From Paenalicyclobacillus mengziensis (GTDB taxonomy: Bacteria > Bacillota > Bacilli > Alicyclobacillales > Alicyclobacillaceae), in the NCBI RefSeq assembly GCF_017298635.1, contig NZ_CP071182.1, positions 1,054,001 through 1,118,000 of the forward strand: a stretch of DNA of 64,000 nt. Reading direction: 5' to 3'. The first letter of the stretch is position 1, and each line of letters starts with the position of its first letter. The notes under the pieces were generated by a model that worked only from the letters and a program-made list of their open reading frames with translations, was not told the origin of the DNA and did no database searches. The translations under genes were made by a program, and so were the position numbers. Positions 55,337 to 63,717 of the stretch are shown piece by piece.

Positions 55337-55418
55337 AAAAAGGTAAACCGCTCCGAAAGGACGGGACACAAAGCCGTGGGGCTACAGCACTGTATGCTAT
55401 GCCTGCCAGGTTGCCGCT
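55337..55418 (+). promoter_or_regulatory. c-di-GMP-I (GEMM) riboswitch aptamer 4
   Basis: GGTAA (55342-55346) pairs with TTGCC (55411-55415), one G-U. CTCCGAAAGGACGGGACACAAAGCC carries the GAAA loop and a core with A in place of G (ACACAAAG for ACGCAAAG). G20 and A47 equivalents remain. A terminator begins 20 bases further on, so the switch likely acts on transcription. Confidence 0.88.
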
Positions 55419-55437
55419 AAATCAGAGACACAGGCAG

Positions 55438-55466
55438 CACATCCAGCTTTGATGGGTGTGTTTTTT
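55438..55466 (+). terminator. Riboswitch expression-platform terminator
   Basis: CACATCCA pairs with TGGGTGTG around a 7-base loop, then TTTTTT. It stands between aptamer 4 and the GGDEF start at 55487. Confidence 0.88.
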
Positions 55467-55486
55467 ATGTGTTAAGGGCGGTCAAT

Positions 55487-56431
55487 ATGTACTCATTGAA
55501 GACCCTCATTGAACAATCACGAGACTGGGCATCTGCGGAACGGGGCAGGGATTTATTTGCTAAGGTGGCATACGTGTTACAGCAGACGTTCGCTATTGAG
55601 TCAGGGATGTTTATATATTGTAAACAATTCATAGCAGAAGGAGAAGAATCATCGGTTAAGGTGTATAACCCGTGGGGAATTGAGTATTCCGAGTCGGAGT
55701 TAACGCATTTTATCGGCGATGGTGCATGGTTTTCAGATAAAGCTTACTTTGTCACTGAAACATGGCTTCCCTTCGATGAAGCACCTTCTGTCTGGAAAAG
55801 GGTCTGGTTCGATGCGGGTATTCAATATGTCGGAGCTTGGAAGCTTGTCGTGAAGGGACTGGCAGTCGGGGCAATTGTCCTCGGACAGAAAAATGAGCCT
55901 GATAAGATAGATTCGGAGATGATGGCGGCTTCTGCGACTCACGTCTCTCTCGTTCTTGAAATGCTGATATCCCGTCGCATCGCAGAGCATGCAAGCCTCC
56001 ACGATCCGTTGACGAATGTTTTGAATCGTAGGGGATTTGAACTGGAATTCACTCGACTGCAAAATCAACATGGTGGTGCGCTAATTGTGGGGATGCTTGA
56101 CCTCAATGAATTCAAAAATATCAACGATAGTATGGGACATCTCGAAGGAGATGCCATTCTTGTGGATGTGGCTCAAACGCTACAAACATATATTGCTGAA
56201 AAAGGTGTTGTTGCACGTTTCGGCGGTGATGAATTTGTGTTTGCGATGAGGACGGATAACGCGGATGTCGCAACACTAAGCCAGCAGGTAAGGGAATTGT
56301 TTACACATAAACAGTACACCGCGAGTGTTGGATGTACTGTTGCAATGAAGGACGAAAGTTTGAATTTGTGTTTGCACGCGGCTGACGAACGGCTCTATGA
56401 GGGGAAGTTAAAGGCGAAGGCTCTGGAGTAG
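55487..56431 (+). CDS. GGDEF diguanylate cyclase with GAF-like sensor
   Basis: 314 residues from ATG 55487 (AAGGGCGG 5 bases upstream); a GTG at 55469 would start inside the terminator tail. Residues ~20-160 resemble a GAF-type domain (KVAYVLQQTFAIESGMFIYC, AWKLVVKGLAVGAIVLGQK). The cyclase domain has HDPLTNVLNRRGFELEF, GMLDLNEFKNINDSMGH and RFGGDEFVF near residue 245. No RxxD inhibitory site precedes GGDEF (EKGV stands there), so product inhibition must come from elsewhere, perhaps the riboswitch. Confidence 0.92.
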   Translation: MYSLKTLIEQSRDWASAERGRDLFAKVAYVLQQTFAIESGMFIYCKQFIAEGEESSVKVYNPWGIEYSESELTHFIGDGAWFSDKAYFVTETWLPFDEAPSVWKRVWFDAGIQYVGAWKLVVKGLAVGAIVLGQKNEPDKIDSEMMAASATHVSLVLEMLISRRIAEHASLHDPLTNVLNRRGFELEFTRLQNQHGGALIVGMLDLNEFKNINDSMGHLEGDAILVDVAQTLQTYIAEKGVVARFGGDEFVFAMRTDNADVATLSQQVRELFTHKQYTASVGCTVAMKDESLNLCLHAADERLYEGKLKAKALE

Positions 56432-56482
56432 GGGCTTGGTTGCGGTGATAGTCGAGCAGGGTCGTACAGTTACACGGTATGT

Positions 56483-56953
56483 TCAGAAGACGTCAACAAA
56501 GCACTTGACTGACTCCTCAAACTTGAATATCTCCAGAATTTCGTACTTGCGTTGACAGATATTGATGCCGTACTCAGGTTTGCTGGTCTGTCCAGGTTTG
56601 TCATAATTCCTGTCCACAAAAACTTCGTTTGAAACTTCCCATGCTTGCGACGGGATTAAGAAGATGTCGGGCAGTTTTCCATGTTCAAATATCAGCAGTG
56701 TAAGGTACAAGTTTTTGTTGCTGATGTCGAACTTGCTCTTTGGCGTAAATACATTGCCTTTGCTCCGTAGAAACTTCACCTGAATTTCGCAGAACCGTCC
56801 GTTCTTATCCTTCACAATGAAATCAACACCGTGATCATCAACTTCGGTGGTGTAAACCTCCAGCCCATAGGAGGCGAATTCCATTTTTGCGAAGTATTCC
56901 GCGTATCGCCCCAATTGGAGCGGAGAGAGGTCATTCCAATTTGTGTTTGGCAT
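56483..56953 (-). CDS. DUF4365-type PD-(D/E)XK nuclease-like protein
   Basis: 156 residues from ATG 56953 with GAGGTGTG upstream. QLGRYAEYFAKMEFASYGLE leads to DDHGVDFIVKDKNGRFCEIQVK, i.e. the D...E-x-Q-V-K arrangement of DUF4365 and related nuclease folds. It is the segment-specific partner behind the 160-aa gene (gap 72 bases), like the membrane protein in the first segment. DNA cleavage is inferred from motif only. Confidence 0.75.
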   Translation of the reverse strand: MPNTNWNDLSPLQLGRYAEYFAKMEFASYGLEVYTTEVDDHGVDFIVKDKNGRFCEIQVKFLRSKGNVFTPKSKFDISNKNLYLTLLIFEHGKLPDIFLIPSQAWEVSNEVFVDRNYDKPGQTSKPEYGINICQRKYEILEIFKFEESVKCFVDVF

Positions 56954-57025
56954 ACAGGCACACCTCGTTCGCAGGATTATTGTTTTTAAGGAACGGATGG
57001 TCATGACAAATCGTCCCATCGGTAG

Positions 57026-57508
57026 TTACGACACTGGGATTGGACGATTTTCGATTACCTCTACGCGGCTGGCATCCAGGTCAAAGATAAACGCTTTGTC
57101 GAATTCGCTGTTATCAAAGATATTTGTCGATTCCTTTAAGAGAATCACCGTTTTACCATCCCGATATTGTATTTTTTTCGCCATCTCTACTTCGATTCGA
57201 CGGGGGTGCTTTTTGCAAAGGAACTTTAATATTTCCCTTGTGTTTTTCACATAGCCATCAACGCCGCGCTTAAACAGATCAATCAGGTGAATTCCGTCAC
57301 CAATCTGAATTCGTCCATCAAATGGCTTCCACTCTATATGATTGTAGATATCTCTTGCCAACTGAATATTGGAGTGCTCGACCATCTCCAAGACCTTAGT
57401 TCTGCGTTCTGGGTATTCATGCTCATACGGTCTCCAGGTGGAACCTATTACCTTTCCTTCACGTCGAAATCCAACAAAAATCGATAGTTCTTTTGCCAAA
57501 TCAATCAT
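57026..57508 (-). CDS. Unknown 160-aa protein, paralogue 2
   Basis: MIDLAKELSIFVGFRREGKV and the rest differ from 35821-36303 at about a dozen positions (KKIQYRDGKTVILLKESTNI for EKVQYLDGKVMIPLKESTHI). The region up to ~57569 upstream of the start is also duplicated. Same two-gene arrangement, with the DUF4365 gene downstream. Function unknown. Confidence 0.75.
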   Translation of the reverse strand: MIDLAKELSIFVGFRREGKVIGSTWRPYEHEYPERRTKVLEMVEHSNIQLARDIYNHIEWKPFDGRIQIGDGIHLIDLFKRGVDGYVKNTREILKFLCKKHPRRIEVEMAKKIQYRDGKTVILLKESTNIFDNSEFDKAFIFDLDASRVEVIENRPIPVS

Positions 57509-57569
57509 CCTCCTTTGTCGTTTGATTCCAATCTACCATGGTGTCAAGATATGGTCAGTAGAAAAAGTG

Positions 57570-58130
57570 CTTGAGGATGTTCGAGGGCGCGGAACGTCTG
57601 GAATTACGGGGAAAAAGATAGGGTTAAAGAAATGTAAACATAAATGTTTCAGGTTATGGATACATAAACGTTTCCATGTATATAAACGGTTTTGTCTGTG
57701 TTTTTGGAACATGATACGTATTCTGTCCTTCCAAATCTTGCGCCCGAAACCGTTCACCGAATCCAATTGATCAAATCTCCAACGTCTGCTACGCTTCAGT
57801 TGCACGGCACCTTCTCGCGCGTCACGGAGAGGTTAAATGGAGAATATGGCACACGGGTATGGCTCATGATGTCGAGTCAAATGTTTTCGCTCACCGATAT
57901 GCGAATCACAAGTGGTCGGTATTCAAATGGTGTCGCTCACTGACAAGCGAACCATAAATGGTCAGTGCTCAAATCACAGCAAATAGCGGAGAGCCTATGC
58001 CGTACAAATGCGGATCAAAAAAAGTGAGTTGTGAGATGGTGGAGATATACCTCCTTTTTGGCTACCCAGAGCTAAGGACGGTGAATAGTCGATATATTTC
58101 CAATCTTCCCTGGTAAGAAGGGATAAGTAT
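57570..58130. other. Gene-free stretch with AT-rich short repeats
   Basis: About 560 bases without a frame that has a ribosome-binding site. ACATAAA(T/C)GTTTC-like motifs recur near 57640, 57660 and 57680, and a related one lies at 36430. AAATGGT(G/C) and related words recur at 57920-57965. No RNA family recognised. Confidence 0.5.
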
Positions 58131-58238
58131 ATGTACGAAAAGAGAATTGGCGGCGAAGTCGTAAAGCTCCTAACCGCCGATGAATTGTATGGGATTCTCA
58201 ATCAACCCAAGATGAGGGTGGTTTTGTTGTGGATTTGA
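58131..58238 (+). CDS. Small protein 1 of a three-gene cluster (35 aa)
   Basis: ATG 58131 follows AAGGGAT. MYEKRIGGEVVKLLTADELY ends at TGA 58236-58238. The next gene's ribosome-binding site lies inside it and their frames overlap by 10 bases. Function unknown. Confidence 0.5.
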   Translation: MYEKRIGGEVVKLLTADELYGILNQPKMRVVLLWI

Positions 58239-58390
58239 AAGTGGCGAGAGAGGAACGGGCAAAACAAATCTTGAAGAACAACTGGATGAAAGAATGGTTA
58301 AAGGAACAACGGATGAGGCGCGACGTAAGGGAGTTCAAGATTTCGGCTCCTGTATTACGGAAGGAGGATTCGAATGGGGAAGCTGATTGA
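58229..58390 (+). CDS. Small protein 2 of a three-gene cluster (53 aa)
   Basis: GTG 58229, 7 bases after GAGGGTGG. The peptide VDLKVAREERAKQILKNNWM continues very basic and helical (WLKEQRMRRDVREF). It overlaps small protein 3 by 17 bases, a mark of coupled translation. Function unknown. Confidence 0.5.
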   Translation: MDLKVAREERAKQILKNNWMKEWLKEQRMRRDVREFKISAPVLRKEDSNGEAD

Positions 58391-58571
58391 CTTCCCACAT
58401 CGAGAAATTCAGCCAGCGATTGATAAGGAAACATTTTTGGAAATGATCTTGAGTGAAGAAAAACGGGAAGAAGTCTTTCGTAAATTTAATGAGATGGACT
58501 ATGTTGAGGAAGAGTTCCATGTGCGTTCGCCTTTGATTTTGGATGACGATAACACTCGCCCTCCACGGTGA
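58374..58571 (+). CDS. Small protein 3 of a three-gene cluster (65 aa)
   Basis: ATG 58374 with a perfect GGAGG about 7 bases upstream. MGKLIDFPHREIQPAIDKET and the acidic FRKFNEMDYVEEEFHVRSPL. It is acidic whereas protein 2 is strongly basic, so the two may bind each other. No family recognised. Confidence 0.6.
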   Translation: MGKLIDFPHREIQPAIDKETFLEMILSEEKREEVFRKFNEMDYVEEEFHVRSPLILDDDNTRPPR

Positions 58572-59076
58572 CAAATACGTTTCACCGTCATAGTCAGCCT
58601 GGGTCGTGAGCATCAGCCTCTTCATCTACCCCCATGACTCCCATTCTAACGCTCCACATCCACAGGGAGAGGGGCATACGGTATCGTACCGCGCTACCTT
58701 CATTGGAACGTTGCAAGGGCTGGGAGGTTTATGGAGATATTTCTTCGTTTATGTGCAAAAATGAATGAAAGATAACATATAAGAGATGCACAAAAGCGGC
58801 ATAAGTAGTGGAAAAACTCCTCCATTTGGCTCCCCCCTCACCGTAATCCTCTTTCTCCGTGGATGTTGTAGTGGCTGGGATTAAAACGGGAGGATAGGAC
58901 GCCTATCACTCGAACTCTGTCTTAAGTTCCACTCATCTGTTATCCTCGAATTGCGAGAGTCTTGCCGTGTTACGGAGTATCCAAACGAAGAATGTAATAC
59001 ATAGGTACGGAAATGCCGCACGTGAACGACACTAAAATATTGATCTTAGAATCATATTTATGTGGGAGGTGGTGAG
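58572..59076. other. Gene-free stretch
   Basis: About 500 bases between the small-protein cluster and the next gene. No start with ribosome-binding site, no clear terminator, no repeat family was seen. Confidence 0.5.
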
Positions 59077-59721
59077 GTGGAAACGAAAATGTTTGCCACA
59101 TTTCCAGAGTTACTGCGGGATTTGCAGGTGTTTAATCAATGGCTTGGTAAGCAGGGTCCGCTTCCTGGTAAGATGGAAACCATTTGCCGAAAAGTGATGA
59201 ATGCGATGTTCTTGGTAGAAGAGGCTCAAAAATATCCTCATGCGACAACAGCAGATATAATGGCTGGTATGCACGAAATGAGGGCAATGGATGCGTATAT
59301 TGATAGCACACTTGGACAGCTTCACGGAGCGGTGGATGTAATGGCGGCACTTATCACGTTAAAATTGCATGGTTTCGATAAACGCCCTTACTCTTTTATA
59401 CAATTGTTTGACAAGTCAGGTGTGATTAGAAAAGATATTCTTCAACCTCAATTTACGGATGGTCAAGTCCTACTACTTGAAGGTATTTACCAAGAACTCT
59501 CGGCGTGGATAATGGAATATAATGATTCGAAGCATAACAAAATGCCAGACCGAATGATTATCCCCTCCGATTATCCAGTGGGGCTATTTGAAATTTCTCA
59601 AGGGCTTGTTCCTTATTATGCGACAGCAAAAGATGCCCATAGTGAACTGACCGAGGTAAGAAATCTTCTCTCTTCGGCAGGAAGTAAAATCTGCTCATTT
59701 GTCGCTCAAGTCTCGTGGTAG
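59077..59721 (+). CDS. Helical protein of unknown function
   Basis: 214 residues from GTG 59077, 6 bases after GGAGGT. Mostly helical and soluble (TFPELLRDLQVFNQWLGKQG, MVRAM-type MHEMRAMDAYIDSTLGQLHG). Ends FVAQVSW. No family, no paralogue in the window. It precedes the ATPase-like gene by 86 bases. Confidence 0.6.
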   Translation: METKMFATFPELLRDLQVFNQWLGKQGPLPGKMETICRKVMNAMFLVEEAQKYPHATTADIMAGMHEMRAMDAYIDSTLGQLHGAVDVMAALITLKLHGFDKRPYSFIQLFDKSGVIRKDILQPQFTDGQVLLLEGIYQELSAWIMEYNDSKHNKMPDRMIIPSDYPVGLFEISQGLVPYYATAKDAHSELTEVRNLLSSAGSKICSFVAQVSW

Positions 59722-59807
59722 ATACACATTCACGAAGACTGCTTCATGCCTTAAAGTCTATCGTCTTGTCTTCTTATTGTCGTTAGGAAGATTCGGGGGA
59801 CTGTCTG

Positions 59808-60449
59808 ATGGATGAAATGTTGTCCAGTTCGGAGCATTCCAAACGCAATCAGTTTGTTCGTGAACTGGTTCAACGCCTTCATGATGGGTGTAGTGTGACG
59901 TTTGCAGTTCCTCGTGATAGTGGGACCGTGGTCGCGAAGGAACCATTACGCGCACTACGGGAACGGGGCTGTCTGACCGCCTATCTTGACCTTTCTTCTG
60001 TAGACTCTATCGATAAGTTTGGTGATGCTTTGAATCAGACGTATCTCTCACTTCTATCGGGGGATACGGGGTGGTCAAATTCCATCAAAGGTTTGCTGGG
60101 GAACCTGTCCGATCCAGATGTGGAGAAGCAGATTCAAGACATTGTTGACGAGGTTGACCTGAAGCGGATGAGTGCGAGGGAGAAGGTAGATTGGGCGTTC
60201 GGACTCTCCGAAAGGCTTGCAGAGTCACTCGACACGCGAGTGGTGGTTTGGTTCCACGAGTGGCAGTCAATTGCTCACATGAAAGATGGAGATCTCTTAC
60301 TGAAACGGCTCCGAGGCATGTTTCAGCTCCAAACGCATGTCACATACGCCTTTACGGGGAGCAGAGACACTGATTTGTTAAGAACCCTCTTTTCTGACCG
60401 TCATCAGCCATTTTATCGGTTCGCCGTTGAGTTACATTTTCCAGGATAA
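59808..60449 (+). CDS. ATPase-like protein with degenerate Walker A
   Basis: 213 residues from ATG 59808 (GGGGGA upstream). The layout follows archaeal-type AAA ATPases: RNQFVRELVQRLHDGCSVTF, RERGCLTAYLDLSSVDSIDK, VVVWFHEWQSI at the Walker B place, and TYAFTGSRDTDLLRTLF plus PFYRFAVELHF. Where the family has GPRRxGKT the sequence is VPRDSGTVVAK, so the P-loop Gly-Lys-Thr is gone; Walker B DE is HE. It also lacks the usual C-terminal winged helix. Probably not an ATPase; perhaps an interaction module. A broken copy is at 36590. Confidence 0.65.
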   Translation: MDEMLSSSEHSKRNQFVRELVQRLHDGCSVTFAVPRDSGTVVAKEPLRALRERGCLTAYLDLSSVDSIDKFGDALNQTYLSLLSGDTGWSNSIKGLLGNLSDPDVEKQIQDIVDEVDLKRMSAREKVDWAFGLSERLAESLDTRVVVWFHEWQSIAHMKDGDLLLKRLRGMFQLQTHVTYAFTGSRDTDLLRTLFSDRHQPFYRFAVELHFPG

Positions 60450-60519
60450 GTAGAGGTTTCCCTTCAGGTTAACGACGAGTTGCTGATAGTTTCGTGACAT
60501 TATGATTGGGGGGTACACA

Positions 60520-61512
60520 ATGGAGGACGGTCAGAAGGTTATTCTACAACATTATGTGCCCAGGATGTATCTAAAACATTTTTCACGTTCTGATAAGCGA
60601 GGGCAATTGTTCGTTTTTGACAAAGAGAAAAGAAGAAGTTTTCCAAGTTCAGTTTACAATATGGCGGCAGAGAGATATTTCTATGACTTACCACCCGTAG
60701 ATTCCAAGGAATTGGATTTTGAAGATGATCCGCAAGTCGTCGAGAAGATTTTTTCGGAACTTGAGAACGTCGTTAGTGCAATTTTGAAAAAGTTGGTCTG
60801 TAGTTACTATATGACACCAAAGACGAAATTGCCCACTTTCAAGCTTTTTTCGCCAGAGGAACGAGGTAATTTGGCGATTTATATCGTTCTTCAATTACTA
60901 CGTACTCCGAAAGCTCGTGACATGTTGATTGACCTTCAAGAGAAGCTCATGACAGCGTATTTGAAGACGCAAGTAAAATCAGGACAGTTACGGGGCTTAC
61001 GTGTTCAAATGATGGAGGAAGTACAGTCCCTCCATCATGCTGAGTTTTTGTTTACTGAAGGGATCGTTGATGAACTGTCCATTATCCTCTCACAATACAT
61101 ATGGTGCGTTGCATACAGAACTTCTGAGGAATCGATTTATACTTCAGATAATCCAGTGGTAGCGTATAACCATATTTCCAAGCAAATTAAGATGTCAGGA
61201 TACGGTAGCCCAGGAATTGAAATTTTATTTCCACTGAACCCAGACTTGCTACTAATACTGAGAGAGCCAACGCATTTTCACAAGTATCGTTCTTGTGACG
61301 GGAGATTTGTTGAACTGCGATCAGATGCGACGAATCTATATAATGGGCTTCAGGTGTTGTTAGCAAAGAGATTTGTGTTTTCAAGTACGAATGATTTTTC
61401 TTTGGCTGAGAGAATCGTAGAAGAATATCCAAATGTAAGTTTGGGCTTGGATTTAAATAAAATCAACCAGTCTGCAAGAGAATGGTTTGGAAGACGTAAG
61501 AAGACTGATTAG
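60520..61512 (+). CDS. DUF4238 protein
   Basis: 330 residues from ATG 60520 (GGGGGGTA upstream). The N-terminal signature is QHYVPRMYLKHFSRSDKRGQ, followed by FVFDKEKRRSF, and later SDNPVVAYNHISKQIKMSGY and IEILFPLNPDLLLIL, as in DUF4238. The family is common in accessory regions and has conserved His/Asp residues that suggest a nuclease-like site, but its activity is unknown. Confidence 0.8.
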   Translation: MEDGQKVILQHYVPRMYLKHFSRSDKRGQLFVFDKEKRRSFPSSVYNMAAERYFYDLPPVDSKELDFEDDPQVVEKIFSELENVVSAILKKLVCSYYMTPKTKLPTFKLFSPEERGNLAIYIVLQLLRTPKARDMLIDLQEKLMTAYLKTQVKSGQLRGLRVQMMEEVQSLHHAEFLFTEGIVDELSIILSQYIWCVAYRTSEESIYTSDNPVVAYNHISKQIKMSGYGSPGIEILFPLNPDLLLILREPTHFHKYRSCDGRFVELRSDATNLYNGLQVLLAKRFVFSSTNDFSLAERIVEEYPNVSLGLDLNKINQSAREWFGRRKKTD

Positions 61513-61949
61513 TATTAAGTATGCTGACCCCTTTTTTTGGCGGATTTATTTACCCTTAACAGCATGTCGCCGTATTTGATCCCCCATCTGAGGTGGTTAT
61601 GCAGTTGGTTTATTTTCAACAAATGTAAATGGTTATGGTTAAGGATATGTTACATTTCTGTTTAATATTCAGTTGCTGTTTGTGCTTCATCTTGAGGTTG
61701 TTGTTATATTTCTCCTTTTCAGACACATCGAACAATGAAACACCTCGGAATCAATCTGCCTTCCCTACGCCCTCATATCGTTCTATCCACCTACATCATG
61801 GGAATCCCTGCCTTATGTTTTGCCGTTTACTCGATTCAGCCCATGTCCCGCCTATCCTTTTGAATAACTCCTATGTCTCTTGAGTAAAAGAGATAGATTT
61901 AAAAAACCAGGCTTCCCATCACGGGAAACATTTCAAGGAGGAACTCAAC
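61513..61949. other. Gene-free stretch before XRE regulator
   Basis: About 440 bases. A hydrophobic frame at 61629-61883 has no ribosome-binding site and was not accepted. Nothing else recognised. Confidence 0.5.
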
Positions 61950-62408
61950 GTGGCAGAAAAGGACAGAGAAGCTCGTCAACTGGATCGGTCAGTCGGCATG
62001 AGATTAAAACATTCGAGAGAGGAAAAAGGGCTGTCGTTGTCCGAACTCTGCAAACTCATTGCGGGGATACCGTCTCCGTCGTATTTGAACCGTTTTGAAA
62101 ACGGGGAACGACGGGCAATTTCGACAAGACTTCTGATGAACTGGTGTGACACATTGGGAGTGAGCTTTTTCCACCTTCTAAACGTACCTGAAGACGCAGA
62201 CGAGGAAAGAACTCTCTTAGATTTGTTGACTGTCTATCAATACACTCTCGGTGAAGGAATTGACAGCAGTCCTGAAATTGGAAAGGCGATTTTTCAGTTA
62301 GTTGACCAGGTAGTAAAAAGTGACTTGCAAGGCGAAAAAGCCTACGCCGATGCGATTCTCATCCTCGAACGAGCAAAGGAACTAAGTAGATTGCTCGAAC
62401 AGGCTTAA
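61950..62408 (+). CDS. XRE-family transcriptional regulator
   Basis: 152 residues from GTG 61950, with AAGGAGGAA 8 bases upstream. Helix-turn-helix at residues ~15-70: GMRLKHSREEKGLSLSELCK and YLNRFENGERRAISTRLLMN. The C-terminal ~80 residues are helical and probably dimerise. It precedes the DUF4268-like gene by 63 bases in the same direction and may control it. Confidence 0.8.
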   Translation: MAEKDREARQLDRSVGMRLKHSREEKGLSLSELCKLIAGIPSPSYLNRFENGERRAISTRLLMNWCDTLGVSFFHLLNVPEDADEERTLLDLLTVYQYTLGEGIDSSPEIGKAIFQLVDQVVKSDLQGEKAYADAILILERAKELSRLLEQA

Positions 62409-62471
62409 AGATGACCAGGCAGAGAGGACTCTTCAAGGGGTTCTCTCGTTCTGTTTGCGAGGTGGACAACA

Positions 62472-63503
62472 GTGTCAATTGGTGGAACGGAGAAGGAATT
62501 CATTTTTCACTTGTATTTGAAGACGCGGAAGGAAAGGTTGGAGCAGGCGTTAGGAGTTAGACTGACCGATATTCGGTTGGAGCAAGTGTTAGAGGACATA
62601 ATACCGTGCCCACAACTTATGAGGGAAGAGCGTGGAGGCAAGAAGAAGCCCGTAGATATGTATGCTGTTGACACCAATTTATCGATTCCCGTTCTGGTCG
62701 AGAGTGTGTTAGGACAGTCGAATGAGGCACATCAGGAAAAGGTGCGGCGGCTGATACGCTGTCTCAATGCGGGTAGGGTGGTCTATCAGGCATTGAGTTT
62801 TCAAGAGAAGCATGTCACGGAACTTAGGGACATGGTTGTGATGTCAGGGAAGCCAGTACAGTTGGACTTTGCAGAAATCAACCCAGATGTTTTACCGCCA
62901 ATTCAACATTTGGATCGACTAAACAAATTGGACGTGCTGGGCAATATTGACTTAGTGGATTCTATACAGACTCCTGTTCAAGTGGTGGAGAGGGTGGAGC
63001 ATCCTCTGTTTCGATTGATCCAACCCCAACCAACTCCAAGACTTGTGCATGACTTATCGTGTCGGAAGGGTATGAACCAGTTTTTATTGGAGGAACTACG
63101 TAAAAACATCCCTCAATTCTTACCCTTTCATCGTCAGAAGACACTTTATGAACAGAATCCTGTTATCTACTTCGGTGCAGGTGCCAATGGATTGACTTAT
63201 CACTGCTCAATCCGTGACCGCAGAAATCGTGCGTTTGTTGAGTTAAGATTCTCAGAGGATATGAGCTATTTGTATCGGCTCTTCACCATGAAACCAGATT
63301 TACTCCAGCGAGTGGATGACCGTATAAGATGGGGCAATAACCGAATTGGTTGTTATTTCAGGTCATCGGATGATATTCGGTGCACAGTGAGCGAGTTAGT
63401 CACTGTTTTTGGTCGAATGATCCATGAATTATCACGCCCGCTATATGGATTGTTGGACTTTGAGTATGAAGTGAAGGCGATGCTGAAAACGAGGACGGCT
63501 TGA
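62472..63503 (+). CDS. DUF4268-like protein with PD-(D/E)XK-type N-terminal region
   Basis: 343 residues from GTG 62472 (GAGGTGG upstream). KPVDMYAVDTNLSIPVLVES, then HQEKVRRLIRCLNAGRVVYQ, matches the D...E layout of the nuclease-like part of DUF4268 proteins, where IExQ and HLGQ-type motifs stand; here VESVLGQ replaces the E-x-Q, so activity is uncertain. The C-terminal half (YFGAGANGLTYHCSIRDRRN, FVELRFSEDMSYLYRLF) is DUF4268-like. Tentative. Confidence 0.5.
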   Translation: MSIGGTEKEFIFHLYLKTRKERLEQALGVRLTDIRLEQVLEDIIPCPQLMREERGGKKKPVDMYAVDTNLSIPVLVESVLGQSNEAHQEKVRRLIRCLNAGRVVYQALSFQEKHVTELRDMVVMSGKPVQLDFAEINPDVLPPIQHLDRLNKLDVLGNIDLVDSIQTPVQVVERVEHPLFRLIQPQPTPRLVHDLSCRKGMNQFLLEELRKNIPQFLPFHRQKTLYEQNPVIYFGAGANGLTYHCSIRDRRNRAFVELRFSEDMSYLYRLFTMKPDLLQRVDDRIRWGNNRIGCYFRSSDDIRCTVSELVTVFGRMIHELSRPLYGLLDFEYEVKAMLKTRTA

Positions 63504-63717
63504 GAAAGAGGGAATAGCTTAGAAGAAAATGGCGTTGGACTTCCAACGTCGCTACATAATAGCGAGACGTTTATACAAGAGTTGATGTATCCAACCTGTC
63601 CATAGCGTCTTCGAGCCACTCCTACCTCACACCATTTTCCGATTCTTGTATGAGCTCTCGAATAAGAATAGAATAAGAGTGTTGTAACGAACGGTATTTT
63701 AAACTGGTGGGATTGAT

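Noticed and set aside
57692..57943. Possible 83-aa gene
   Set aside because: GTG start without a ribosome-binding site; the sequence has no recognisable pattern.
61629..61883. Hydrophobic 84-aa frame
   Set aside because: No ribosome-binding site, low-complexity composition, no paralogue or neighbour support.
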